The notes under the pieces: generated by a model
The model's input: the letters and a program-made list of their open reading frames with translations, nothing else
The model's database searches: none
What the model was told of the DNA's origin: nothing
Translations under genes and position numbers: made by a program
NCBI GenBank assembly: GCA_937902055.1
Contig: CALGUJ010000383.1
Span: 1-12,287 of the forward strand
DNA from: an uncultured Pelolinea sp.
Lineage (GTDB): Bacteria; Chloroflexota; Anaerolineae; Anaerolineales; Anaerolineaceae
Direction: 5' to 3'
DNA: 12,287 bases
Shown here: piece after piece, positions 5,649 through 12,287 of the stretch
Position numbering within the stretch: the first letter of the stretch is position 1
How the letters are laid out: every line of letters begins with the position of its first letter

Positions 5649-6791
5649 ATGTCACCTCAGAAAAAAGACGAAACACAAAGAATGCAAACCAAACCCGGCG
5701 CCGGCGATACGCAGCCGATCAAAGTCAAAGCAGCCGTCAGCGATACCCAGCCGATCAAGGCTGCACCGGCCAAAACATTGGCTGTGAAAAAGCCCAAACT
5801 GTGGCGCGTGATCCTGACAGGCATCCTGCTGGTGATCCTCTTCGCCGCGGGCGGCGGCGCGCTGGGGTACAGGAGCGGTATCAACGATCGGTTGAACAAG
5901 CAGAACGAACAACTGCTCAGTGAAGCCGCCCTGCAATACCAATACGGCGTGCAGCAAATGACCGCCGGCCATTACGACTTGGCGCGCACCCATTTTGAAT
6001 ACGTTTTGAAGATCTACCCGGATTTTCCCGGCCTGACAGAGAAATACACCGAGGTCATGGTGCAGATCGCCAAGCTGAACGAGCCGACCGCCATGCCCGC
6101 AGCCACCGCCACGCCCGATAATCGCAACGTGGAAACGCTGTTCGCGCAAGCGCAGCAGGATGTGCAAAGCAGGCAATGGGCGGCCGCCATCACCACTCTG
6201 GAAGCCCTGCGCAACGCCGATTACCAGTACCGCACCATTGAAGTGGACGGCCTGTATTTCATCGCCATGCGTTACCGCGCGGTTGAAATGATATTAAATG
6301 AAGGCAACCTGGAAGAAGGGCTGTATTTCTTCTCCGTGCTGGAAAAATACGCCCCGCTGGACAAGGAAGCGGTGAATTACTCCAACGTCGCCCGGTTGTA
6401 CCTGACCGGCGCCAGTTATTGGGACCTGGACTGGAAGCAGGTGGTTACGTATTTCGAGCAGTTGTATGCCGCCATGCCCAGCCTGTACGACGGCAGCATG
6501 ACCGCCGCCGAACGCTATTACTACGCGCTGATCGAATATGGCGATCAGTTGATGGATAAAAAAGACGAATGCAACGCGGCGGATTATTATTACCAGGCGC
6601 TCTCGATGACCGCCACCGATGATCTGCAATCCAGCTATAACAAGGCCTACAAGATTTGCCACCCGCCGACCAAAGTTCCCACCGATGAACCCACGGAAGA
6701 AGTAACTGAAGAGCCGGTTGAAGAAACCACCCCAGTTGATGAAACAGTAGTAACTGATACAACACCGGACACATCAGGTGAAGGCGGGTAA
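5649..6791 (+). CDS. Single-pass membrane protein with extracytoplasmic TPR-like region and acidic Thr-rich tail, function unknown
   Basis: A 380-residue protein I do not recognise by name. Order of parts: a basic N-terminal cytoplasmic segment of about 50 residues with two DTQPIK motifs (20-25 and 32-37); one transmembrane helix (about 52-74), preceded by lysines, so N-in; then helical repeats with TPR character (YQYGVQQMTAGHYDLARTHFEYVLKIYPDFP, a near-standard TPR, then further pairs rich in Tyr and Ala); and a disordered Pro/Thr/Glu tail from about 339 to the end. The only two cysteines, C308 and C337, lie outside the membrane and could form a disulfide. It probably acts as an envelope scaffold or adaptor; this is inference. 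The start at 5649 has no ribosome-binding site, and ATG 5682 (MQTKPGAG) is an alternative that keeps all domains. It follows murJ after 66 bases, probably with its own promoter, and ends at a bidirectional terminator shared with rimO. Confidence 0.85.
   Translation: MSPQKKDETQRMQTKPGAGDTQPIKVKAAVSDTQPIKAAPAKTLAVKKPKLWRVILTGILLVILFAAGGGALGYRSGINDRLNKQNEQLLSEAALQYQYGVQQMTAGHYDLARTHFEYVLKIYPDFPGLTEKYTEVMVQIAKLNEPTAMPAATATPDNRNVETLFAQAQQDVQSRQWAAAITTLEALRNADYQYRTIEVDGLYFIAMRYRAVEMILNEGNLEEGLYFFSVLEKYAPLDKEAVNYSNVARLYLTGASYWDLDWKQVVTYFEQLYAAMPSLYDGSMTAAERYYYALIEYGDQLMDKKDECNAADYYYQALSMTATDDLQSSYNKAYKICHPPTKVPTDEPTEEVTEEPVEETTPVDETVVTDTTPDTSGEGG
5706..5758 (+). repeat. Duplicated DTQPIK-coding motif
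   Basis: A 17-base word (GATACGCAGCCGATCAA) at 5706-5722 recurs with one mismatch at 5742-5758, 36 bases apart. It encodes the twin DTQPIK motifs in the cytoplasmic tail of the TPR membrane protein, separated by a 12-residue period. Confidence 0.75.
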
Positions 6792-6810
6792 AGACAAACT
6801 AGTGAAAAAG

Positions 6811-6834
6811 GCGGCCTCTCGGCCGCTTTTTTTT
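6811..6834. terminator. Bidirectional terminator between the TPR gene and rimO
   Basis: GCGGCC (6811-6816) and GGCCGC (6821-6826) form a 6-bp GC stem with a TCTC loop. It is followed by eight T (6827-6834) on the plus strand and preceded by five A (6805-6809), which become a T run on the minus strand. The T run overlaps the rimO stop codon at 6833-6835, so rimO transcripts terminate through this hairpin immediately after the gene. Confidence 0.9.
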
Positions 6835-8170
6835 ATATCTTTCTGGCGATCAAATCGTGGATCAAAGCGCCGGTCACGCGCGCGCGCACCAGCTCGCCCA
6901 CTTCCAGCACCTGGTCCAGCAACACCAACCCGTCGATCTCCGGCGCATCGCGGAAGGAACGCCCGGCGGAAATGCCATCGCCGACCCCTTCGATCAACAC
7001 GTCCAGCTCTCTGTCCACCCACACGCGGTTGCGCGCCAGCGAGATATCCTCCTGCAGCGCGGCCAGGCGTTGAACACGCTCCTGTTTCAATTCTTCGGGA
7101 ACGGTGTCGCCCAAACCGAAAGCAGCGGTATCCGCCTCGTGATAATAGGGGAAAATGCCGACGTGGTCGAAACGGATTTCTTGGGTGAAATCCAGCAATG
7201 CCTGGAATTCGGCTTCCGTCTCGCCCGGGTAACCGACGATGAAGGTGGTTCGCAGCGCCGCATCCGGAATGGCAGCACGGATCTTGCGCAAGGTATCGCG
7301 CACCCATTCCATGTCGTTCGGCCGGCGCATGCGCTGCAGCACTTGCGGGTGGGCATGCTGCAGCGGGATATCCAGATAGGGCAGAATGGCGTTCTTCTCC
7401 GCCATCAGCGCGATCAACTCATCCGAGATCATCCCCGGGAAGGTATACATGAAGCGGATCCAGGGCACTTGGGGGACAGCCCGGATCAATTGGCGCAGCA
7501 GTTCCGTCAACCCGTCGCGCATGCCCAAATCGCGGCCATAGGTGGTGGTGTCCTGGGCGATCAGGATGATCTCCCGAACGCCCTCGGCTTCCAGCGCGGC
7601 AGCGTCGGCTAGCACGTCCGCCAGCGGGCGGCTGCGCATGGGGCCTTTGATCAGGGGAATGGCGCAAAAGGCGCATAAGCGGTCGCAGCCGTCTGCGATC
7701 TTCAGGTAGGCGCTGCTGCCCTGCACAGCCGCGCGCACCACACCGCCGTCATCTTCGAGGATATGATCGGTTTCGGGGAAATGGAAATAGGGGGACTGGC
7801 GCGGCTGCTGGAGCCTTTCCACCACCGCGGCGATCTCCGCCCAGCGCCTGGTTCCCAGCAGGGCGTCCAATCCATCCACTTCGCGCGCCAATTGCTGTTT
7901 TTCGCGTTCGCTCAGGCAGCCGGCGGCCACCAGGTATTGGCCGGGCTTTTTGGATCCAGCAAAATCGCGCAAGACTTGCAGCGATTCTTCACGCGCCGGC
8001 TGGATGAAACCGCAGGTGTTAACGATCACCAGGTCGGATTTCTCCGGTTGGCTTGCCTCGCGGTAACCGGCGGCAATCAGCAATTCCGCCATGGAACGCG
8101 AATCCACGCTGTTTTTGGCGCAGCCCAGCGATTCGATATAAAAAGTACGGATCGGTCTGTTTTTATTCAC
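6833..8170 (-). CDS. rimO: Ribosomal protein S12 methylthiotransferase RimO
   Basis: A 445-residue radical-SAM methylthiotransferase that adds a methylthio group to the conserved Asp of ribosomal protein S12 (Asp89 in E. coli). The three domains are in order: UPF0004 with its cluster cysteines C17 (SLGCAKN), C53 (NTCG) and C85 (AAGCL); a radical SAM core with C162, C166 and C169 (GCDRLCAFC); and a C-terminal TRAM domain. RimO, rather than the tRNA enzyme MiaB, is indicated by SLGCAKNSVDS, by CAIPLIKGPMRSRP, and by SFRDAPEIDGLV in the TRAM region. All six cysteines needed for the two [4Fe-4S] clusters are present. The start codon is GTG (8168-8170); it places SLGCAKN at residue 14, as usual. 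No Shine-Dalgarno sequence precedes it. It is convergent with the TPR gene and divergent from the UDP-glucose dehydrogenase gene. Confidence 0.96.
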   Translation of the reverse strand: MNKNRPIRTFYIESLGCAKNSVDSRSMAELLIAAGYREASQPEKSDLVIVNTCGFIQPAREESLQVLRDFAGSKKPGQYLVAAGCLSEREKQQLAREVDGLDALLGTRRWAEIAAVVERLQQPRQSPYFHFPETDHILEDDGGVVRAAVQGSSAYLKIADGCDRLCAFCAIPLIKGPMRSRPLADVLADAAALEAEGVREIILIAQDTTTYGRDLGMRDGLTELLRQLIRAVPQVPWIRFMYTFPGMISDELIALMAEKNAILPYLDIPLQHAHPQVLQRMRRPNDMEWVRDTLRKIRAAIPDAALRTTFIVGYPGETEAEFQALLDFTQEIRFDHVGIFPYYHEADTAAFGLGDTVPEELKQERVQRLAALQEDISLARNRVWVDRELDVLIEGVGDGISAGRSFRDAPEIDGLVLLDQVLEVGELVRARVTGALIHDLIARKI

Positions 8171-8185
8171 AATGGCACCATTCTA
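8171..8185 (-). promoter_or_regulatory. -10-like element directly before rimO (possible near-leaderless start)
   Basis: On the minus strand TAGAAT (8180-8185) ends 9 bases before the GTG start, with no Shine-Dalgarno sequence between. Initiation about 7 bases downstream would leave a leader of 0-3 bases. No clear -35 is seen. Confidence 0.35.
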
Positions 8186-8196
8186 TCATTCCCGGG

Positions 8197-8215
8197 CGAA
8201 ACCTCATGGTTTTCG
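8197..8215. repeat. Imperfect inverted repeat in the rimO / UDP-glucose dehydrogenase divergent region
   Basis: CGAAACC (8197-8203) and GGTTTTCG (8208-8215) are inverted around TCAT, with one bulged T. It lies upstream of both divergent start regions, about where the rimO -35 region would be, so it could be an operator. The match is short and may be chance. Confidence 0.3.
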
Positions 8216-8267
8216 CTGAAAATGCTCCCGATTTGGCGGGCGTACCGGAGGGCATGCCAAGTTAAGC

Positions 8268-8286
8268 TATAATTCCCCGTCAGGAG
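8268..8286 (+). promoter_or_regulatory. -10 element and Shine-Dalgarno of the UDP-glucose dehydrogenase gene
   Basis: A perfect TATAAT (8268-8273) lies 23 bases before ATG 8297, and AGGAG (8282-8286) lies 10 bases before it, leaving a leader of roughly 17 bases. No good -35 at 16-18 bases is visible, so strength may depend on an activator or on the -10 alone. Confidence 0.55.
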
Positions 8287-8296
8287 AAAACCTTTT

Positions 8297-9625
8297 ATGA
8301 GCAATATATGCGTAATTGGAACTGGATACGTTGGACTGGTCACCGGGGTTTGTTTCGCCGATTTGGGCAACCGCGTCTACTGCCTGGACATCAATAAAGA
8401 TAGAATCGACAAACTGAACAAGGGCATGATGCCGATTTACGAGCCCGGACTGGAAGAGATCGTCGAGCGCAACATCAAAGCGCAGCGCTTGTGCTTCACC
8501 ACCGATTACCCGACTGCCCTGAAAGATGCCGAATTCGCCTTCATCGCGGTGGGCACGCCCTCCGGCGTGGACGGCGAAGCGGACCTGCAATACGTGCGCG
8601 AGGCGGCCGAGAAGATCGCCGAAGTGGTCGACCATCCCATCATCGTGGTCAATAAATCCACCGTGCCGGTGGGCACCGGCGACTGGGTGGCGGACATCAT
8701 CAGCGAGAAACGCGACAGCAACAAGCTGGATTTCTCGGTGGTCAGCAATCCTGAATTCCTGCGCGAAGGCAGCGCCATCGGCGATTTCACCAACCCCGAC
8801 CGGGTAGTGCTCGGTTCGCTGGATCGTGAAGCCGCGGAAAAAGTGGCACGCCTGTACGACGCGCTGCGCGCGCCGATCCTGATCACCGACCTGCGCACGG
8901 CGGAAATGATCAAGTACGCCTCCAACGCGTTCCTGGCCACACGCATTTCATTTATCAACGAGATCGCCAACATCTGCGACGAATTGGGCGCGGATGTGCG
9001 CGAGGTTGCCAAGGGCATGGGGCTGGACAAACGCATCGGCCACAGTTTTCTGGATGCCGGCCTGGGCTGGGGCGGCAGCTGCTTCCCCAAGGACGTCAAG
9101 GCGCTGGCGCACATGGCCGTTCTGCACAATTCGCAGCCGCAACTGCTGCAAGCTGTGATGGACATCAACCGCAACCAACGGCGGCGCGTGGTTTACCGCC
9201 TGCGTAAGGTGCTGGGCGGCTCGCTGAACGGCAAGGTCATCGGCGTGCTGGGGCTCTCCTTTAAACCCAACACGGATGACATGCGCGAAGCACCCGGCAC
9301 GGAGATCATCCACCTGTTGATCAACGAGGGCGCGACCGTCAAGGGCTATGATCCACAGGCCATGGAGAACGCCGCCAAGGAATTGCCCAAGATTACATTA
9401 TGCGAAAACCCCTACCAGACCGCCGAAGGAACCGACGCGCTGGTGCTGGCTACCGAGTGGAACGAGTTCAAGCAGCTCGACTTTGAAAAAATTCATAAAT
9501 TGATGCACACACCGGTGCTGGTGGACGGGCGCAACCTGTGGGACAGCACGTACCTGCGCGGGCTGGGATTCACCTATTTCGGCATCGGCCAGGGCAATCA
9601 CACCGCCAACCGGGATTCCAAATAA
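8297..9625 (+). CDS. ugd: UDP-glucose 6-dehydrogenase
   Basis: A 442-residue cytoplasmic enzyme that oxidises UDP-glucose to UDP-glucuronate with two NAD+, supplying precursors for surface polysaccharides. The N-terminal Rossmann domain begins [12 protein letters not shown] (GxGxxG at 8-13) and continues with [21 protein letters not shown] and [22 protein letters not shown] and [17 protein letters not shown] follow in the middle domain. The catalytic cysteine is C262 within [10 protein letters not shown]. The C-terminal UDP-binding domain includes [15 protein letters not shown]. Length and motif spacing match bacterial UGDH closely. The related GDP-mannose and UDP-N-acetyl sugar dehydrogenases share the architecture, but the GGSCFPKD context and the overall fit favour UDP-glucose. 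It stands alone between a divergent rimO and its own 3' hairpin, with no glycosyltransferase genes beside it. Confidence 0.93.
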   Translation: MSNICVIGTGYVGLVTGVCFADLGNRVYCLDINKDRIDKLNKGMMPIYEPGLEEIVERNIKAQRLCFTTDYPTALKDAEFAFIAVGTPSGVDGEADLQYVREAAEKIAEVVDHPIIVVNKSTVPVGTGDWVADIISEKRDSNKLDFSVVSNPEFLREGSAIGDFTNPDRVVLGSLDREAAEKVARLYDALRAPILITDLRTAEMIKYASNAFLATRISFINEIANICDELGADVREVAKGMGLDKRIGHSFLDAGLGWGGSCFPKDVKALAHMAVLHNSQPQLLQAVMDINRNQRRRVVYRLRKVLGGSLNGKVIGVLGLSFKPNTDDMREAPGTEIIHLLINEGATVKGYDPQAMENAAKELPKITLCENPYQTAEGTDALVLATEWNEFKQLDFEKIHKLMHTPVLVDGRNLWDSTYLRGLGFTYFGIGQGNHTANRDSK

Positions 9626-9644
9626 GCGTGGAAGAATTGAAAAC

Positions 9645-9669
9645 AAACGGGAGCCGCAAGCTCCCGTTT
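9645..9669 (+). terminator. Hairpin after the UDP-glucose dehydrogenase gene
   Basis: Perfect 10-bp inverted repeat AAACGGGAGC (9645-9654) / GCTCCCGTTT (9660-9669) with a CGCAA loop, 20 bases after the stop codon. The T run after it is only three bases plus scattered T, so it is a terminator-like hairpin of uncertain efficiency; it could also protect the 3' end. Confidence 0.72.
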
Positions 9670-9735
9670 CCATTCATCAAGGCGGATCGATAACTTTTCC
9701 TTAACAATCCCTCACACCTAAAATGACCCGCCGGG

Positions 9736-9744
9736 TGTTAAAAT
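9736..9744 (+). promoter_or_regulatory. Extended -10 promoter candidate for the MFS/PlsC operon
   Basis: TG (9736-9737), one base, then TAAAAT (9739-9744) makes an extended -10 element about 42 bases before ATG 9787. Start of transcription near 9751 would leave a leader of about 36 bases containing AAGGA (9774-9778), 8 bases before the start codon. No clear -35 is present, which an extended -10 can tolerate. Confidence 0.45.
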
Positions 9745-9786
9745 GGTCATATTCATTAATTCATCCTCAGAATAAGGACGGCAATC

Positions 9787-11142
9787 ATGGAAAATCAAAT
9801 GGACAAGAAGCAAAAGAAAGCAGCCCAGTGGGCCTGGTATTTTTACGATTTCGGCAACTCGGCTTACGCCGCAGTGGTGCTCCTGGCAGTATACGCATCC
9901 TATTTTAAACAGGGTGTGGTCGGCACCGCGCAAGGGTCCGCCTTGTGGGGCCTCTCGCTGACCATTTCGATGCTGGTAGTCGCGGTCATATCTCCATTCC
10001 TGGGCGCGCTGGCGGATTATTCCGGCAAGAAAAAAACCTTTCTGTTCCTCATGACCACGCTGTCGGTCATCTTCACCGGCCTGCTTTTCTTCGTGAAAAA
10101 AGGCGATATTTTCATCGGCATGTTGTTCTTCATCATTGCTGAAATCGGCTACCGCGCAGGCCAGGTTTTTTATAACGCGCTGCTGGTCGATATTGCCGAC
10201 GAAGACGAGATCGGCAAGGTTTCGGGGAACGGCTGGGCCTTCGGTTCGTTCGGCGGCATTATCTGCCTGGTGATCGTGCTGGCCATGATCCAAATGAACC
10301 CCGGCAATAACCTGATCATCCGCCTGTCCTTGTTGGTCACAGCCATCTTCTATGCGCTGTTCACCATACCGGCATTCTTCCTGATCAAGGAAACCCATCG
10401 CCCGCAGAAAAGAGACGGCAAAAGCCTCTTCACGGTGGCGCTTGATCGCCTGAAGACCACCATCCGTTCGGTTAAAAACTACACTGAATTCCTGAAATTC
10501 ATGCTGGCGGTGCTGATCTACAACGACGGCATCATTGCCGCGCTGGACTTTGCCGCCATCATCGGTTCGGTGGTATTCGGGGTGACCAGCACGGAGCTGG
10601 TGATCTTCGTGATCATCATTCAGATTACCAACGTGGCCGGCGCGTTCTTCTACGGCAACCTGGGAGAAAAGATCGGCTATAAGACCAGCCTGATCCATTC
10701 ATTGATCCTGATGATCATCACGGTGGTGGGTATGTTGTTCGTACCCAGCAAACTCGGCTATTTCATCGTCGGTTCGATCGCCGGTTTCGCCATGGCGGGC
10801 GTGCAATCGCTGGACCGCACGCTGGTGAGCGTGTTTGCCCCCGCCCACCGCAGCGCAGAATTTTACGGCTTTTTCTCCCTCACCGGCCGCACCTCCTCTA
10901 TCATCGGCCCCGGCGTGATGGGGTTGGCCGCTTCGGGTTTATCCGCCTGGGTGATGAATACCCTGGTTAAAGCCAACCTGGTGGTGGTTCAAAATGAACT
11001 CGCCCACACAGTTGCCGAACAAATCGGCACGCGCCTGGCGTTGATCACCGTGCTCTTCTTCCTGATCATCGGCTTGATGCCGCTGCTGTTCGTGAATGAG
11101 GAAGAAGGCCGCAAGGTCGCGAAAAACGTGGTGACGGAGTAA
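9787..11142 (+). CDS. MFS transporter, UMF1 / Atg22-like family
   Basis: A 451-residue polytopic membrane protein with about 12 hydrophobic segments. The opening WAWYFYDFGNSAYA (15-28) is a signature of the UMF1 (Atg22-like) branch of the major facilitator superfamily. The LADYSGKKK loop after TM2 is the MFS motif-A region, and GYRAGQVFYNALLVDIAD followed by KVSGNGWAFGSFGG (TM4-TM5) is also typical. Yeast Atg22 exports amino acids from the vacuole; substrates of the bacterial members are unknown, so no substrate is assigned. Start ATG 9787 has AAGGA 8 bases upstream. An in-frame ATG four codons later would also serve. The downstream acyltransferase gene begins 7 bases after the stop, so the two are almost certainly co-transcribed. 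Confidence 0.9.
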   Translation: MENQMDKKQKKAAQWAWYFYDFGNSAYAAVVLLAVYASYFKQGVVGTAQGSALWGLSLTISMLVVAVISPFLGALADYSGKKKTFLFLMTTLSVIFTGLLFFVKKGDIFIGMLFFIIAEIGYRAGQVFYNALLVDIADEDEIGKVSGNGWAFGSFGGIICLVIVLAMIQMNPGNNLIIRLSLLVTAIFYALFTIPAFFLIKETHRPQKRDGKSLFTVALDRLKTTIRSVKNYTEFLKFMLAVLIYNDGIIAALDFAAIIGSVVFGVTSTELVIFVIIIQITNVAGAFFYGNLGEKIGYKTSLIHSLILMIITVVGMLFVPSKLGYFIVGSIAGFAMAGVQSLDRTLVSVFAPAHRSAEFYGFFSLTGRTSSIIGPGVMGLAASGLSAWVMNTLVKANLVVVQNELAHTVAEQIGTRLALITVLFFLIIGLMPLLFVNEEEGRKVAKNVVTE

Positions 11143-11149
11143 GGAAAGT

Positions 11150-11923
11150 ATGGCGGAGAGTCGCTTCACCCATGCCGCGGATCCCGTCCACCGGCCCAAC
11201 CGGCCGCTGCGACGGCTGCTGCAATTCCTGGCGCGCGGCCTGCTCGGCACGCTGACCGAGATGGAAGTGGAAGGGGAGGAAAATTTCCCCAAATCCGGTC
11301 CGTTGATCATGGTGGGCAACCACTTCAGTTTCGTGGATCCCGCGGTGTTCGTGAGCATCGCGCCCTGGCCGATGGATTTCATTGGCGGCGCGGTGACGCC
11401 GCACGCGCCCAAGATCGTGCAATTCATCCCACGCTTGTGGGGCTACCTGCCGGTATACCGCGGCACCGGTTCTACCTACGCCCTTAAGGAAGCCGACAGG
11501 ATCCTCAAATCGGGCGGCGTGGTGGGAATTTTCCCGGAAGGCGGCTCGTGGGCGCAGGTGCTGCGCCCCGCGCGCCCGGGCGCAGCCTTGCTGACGGCCA
11601 CCGCCGGCGCGCCGCTGCTGCCGGTGGGGTTGACCGGTTTCCCCAAGGTTTTTTCCTCCCTCAAGGAGGGCAAACGCGCCAAGGTGCGTATCCGCATCGG
11701 CAAACCTTTCGGGCCGTTCAAGATCTTCGGCAGCCGCTACGAACGCCGCCATCAGCTCGACAAGATCGGGGACGAGATCATGAACCATATCGCCGAACTG
11801 ATCCCGCAGGAAGAGGCCGGTTTGTACTCCAAGGACCCCAAAGTGCGCGAAGCCGCCAAGGGCACTGAGTACTATCCCTGGGAGGGCATTCGCGAAGGGC
11901 AAGACCATTACCCGGCGGCCTGA
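11150..11923 (+). CDS. PlsC-type lysophospholipid acyltransferase family protein
   Basis: A 257-residue member of the glycerophospholipid acyltransferase superfamily. The catalytic HX4D motif is seen as NHFSFVDP (His58, Asp63), motif II as GYLPVYRG (98-105), motif III as FPEGGSW (128-134, usually FPEGTRS), and motif IV as LLPVGLTG. The usual reaction is transfer of an acyl group to the sn-2 position of 1-acylglycerol-3-phosphate, giving phosphatidic acid at the membrane. In motif III the Thr-Arg pair is Gly-Ser, a variation common in PlsC paralogs, so the acceptor may be something other than lysophosphatidate. No strong transmembrane helix is seen; an amphipathic N-terminus (about 17-35) may anchor it. 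The C-terminal 45 residues after the catalytic domain are polar and probably lineage-specific. It starts 7 bases after the MFS gene, with AAGGAA just upstream. Confidence 0.9.
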   Translation: MAESRFTHAADPVHRPNRPLRRLLQFLARGLLGTLTEMEVEGEENFPKSGPLIMVGNHFSFVDPAVFVSIAPWPMDFIGGAVTPHAPKIVQFIPRLWGYLPVYRGTGSTYALKEADRILKSGGVVGIFPEGGSWAQVLRPARPGAALLTATAGAPLLPVGLTGFPKVFSSLKEGKRAKVRIRIGKPFGPFKIFGSRYERRHQLDKIGDEIMNHIAELIPQEEAGLYSKDPKVREAAKGTEYYPWEGIREGQDHYPAA

Positions 11924-11952
11924 ACAAACCTCTCTTTTACCGGAAATCACGC

Positions 11953-11986
11953 AAACATCCCCTGCGATCGATGGGGATGTTTTTTT
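11953..11986 (+). terminator. Rho-independent terminator of the MFS/PlsC operon
   Basis: Perfect 10-bp stem AAACATCCCC (11953-11962) / GGGGATGTTT (11973-11982) with a 10-base loop and a T run to 11986. It lies 30 bases after the acyltransferase stop codon and just upstream of the uvrA promoter region. Confidence 0.92.
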
Positions 11987-11994
11987 GTGGATGT

Positions 11995-12046
11995 TATAAT
12001 AACTGTTTGCCTGTATCGTATAGGTATTATGTTCTAATCAAGAGGA
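11995..12046 (+). promoter_or_regulatory. uvrA upstream region: candidate -10 elements and Shine-Dalgarno
   Basis: TATAAT (11995-12000) is a perfect -10 hexamer right after the terminator but has no evident -35. TATTAT (12025-12030) and TCTAAT (12033-12038) are weaker alternatives downstream of TTGCCT (12007-12012). AGAGGA (12041-12046) is the ribosome-binding site, 4 bases before ATG 12051. I found no complete LexA-type palindrome. Confidence 0.42.
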
Positions 12047-12050
12047 AGCC

Positions 12051-12287
12051 ATGTCTCAAGACAAGATTCGGGTGGTTGGCGCCCGCGAGCACAACCTGAA
12101 AAATATCACGGTCGAGATACCGCGCGACAAATTCGTGGTCATCACCGGTTTGTCCGGCTCGGGCAAGAGTTCCCTGGCATTCGACACCATCTTCGCCGAA
12201 GGCCAGCGCCGCTACGTGGAATCGCTTTCCGCTTACGCGCGCCAGTTCCTGGGCAAGATGCACCGGCCCGCCGTGGACGGGATCGAG
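12051..12287 (+). CDS. uvrA: Excinuclease ABC subunit UvrA, N-terminal part (3' truncated by window edge)
   Basis: The first 79 codons of UvrA run off the end of the window without a stop. UvrA is the ATP-driven damage-recognition subunit of nucleotide excision repair; it loads UvrB on distorted DNA. Visible family features are [14 protein letters not shown] (6-19), the first Walker A motif GLSGSGKSS (33-41) with the catalytic Lys39, and the strongly conserved [25 protein letters not shown] block. The zinc fingers, signature motifs and second ATPase half lie beyond the window. ATG 12051 is preceded by AGAGGA 4 bases away. It appears to be the first gene of its transcript, behind a strong terminator. 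Confidence 0.97.
   Translation, partial: MSQDKIRVVGAREHNLKNITVEIPRDKFVVITGLSGSGKSSLAFDTIFAEGQRRYVESLSAYARQFLGKMHRPAVDGIE

Noticed and set aside
9718..10698. Long minus-strand open frame (326 codons) opposite the MFS gene
   Set aside because: Its translation is rich in His, Gln, Asp and Arg with no recognisable motif, typical of the antisense of a membrane-protein gene; the plus-strand frame has clear UMF1 motifs and a ribosome-binding site.
11066..11950. Minus-strand open frame (294 codons) opposite the acyltransferase gene
   Set aside because: It spans the MFS/PlsC junction and the antisense of the HX4D region, has no family motif, and conflicts with the well-supported plus-strand PlsC.
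11987..12050. Possible LexA/SOS box upstream of uvrA
   Set aside because: GTTC at 12031-12034 has no matching GAAC half-site at the correct spacing, and no complete palindrome was found.

Overview
The window is a 12.3 kb, roughly 57% GC stretch of bacterial chromosome with densely packed housekeeping and cell-envelope genes on both strands. No RNA genes, insertion sequences, CRISPR arrays or phage genes are visible. The protein set (a beta-helical GIN lipoprotein, GufA-type ZIP, MurJ, RimO, a UMF1-type MFS, a short RsmI relative, and a Pro/Thr/Glu-tailed TPR membrane protein with DTQPIK motifs) looks most like Chloroflexota, class Anaerolineae. That placement is inferred from remembered family resemblance, not from a search.

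Layout. 1-243 (+): C-terminal end of an AlaX alanyl-tRNA editing protein. 359-1204 (+): DegV-family fatty-acid-binding protein. A bidirectional terminator (about 1245-1271) separates it from a minus-strand cluster transcribed 2994 to 1289: an RsmI-like SAM-dependent methyltransferase with a TTG start, a 67-residue Cys-rich membrane protein, and a DUF2807/head-GIN lipoprotein. An AT-rich divergent promoter region (about 3005-3164) leads into a plus-strand run: ZIP metal transporter, MurJ lipid II flippase and a single-pass TPR protein of unknown function. A second bidirectional hairpin (6811-6834) separates the TPR gene from rimO (minus strand, 8170-6833). A 126-base divergent region separates rimO from a UDP-glucose 6-dehydrogenase gene (+), which ends in a 10-bp hairpin. 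A UMF1-type MFS transporter and a PlsC-type acyltransferase follow, 7 bases apart and probably one operon, closed by a strong terminator. The window ends 79 codons into uvrA (+).

Functional themes. There are envelope functions (MurJ, UDP-glucuronate supply, acyltransferase, GIN lipoprotein, ZIP, MFS) and translation or genome maintenance (AlaX, RsmI-like enzyme, RimO, UvrA). Adjacent genes mostly do not share a pathway, as is common in this kind of genome. The best-supported co-transcribed sets are RsmI-like/small membrane protein/GIN and MFS/PlsC.

I see no convincing new multi-gene system. The points most worth a second look are: three genes (murJ, the TPR gene, rimO) with no Shine-Dalgarno but a -10-like hexamer 6-9 bases before the start codon, suggesting leaderless transcripts; the twin DTQPIK motifs of the TPR protein, which fit an FHA-type phosphothreonine ligand; the divergent RsmI paralog; and the Cys-rich small protein paired with the GIN lipoprotein.
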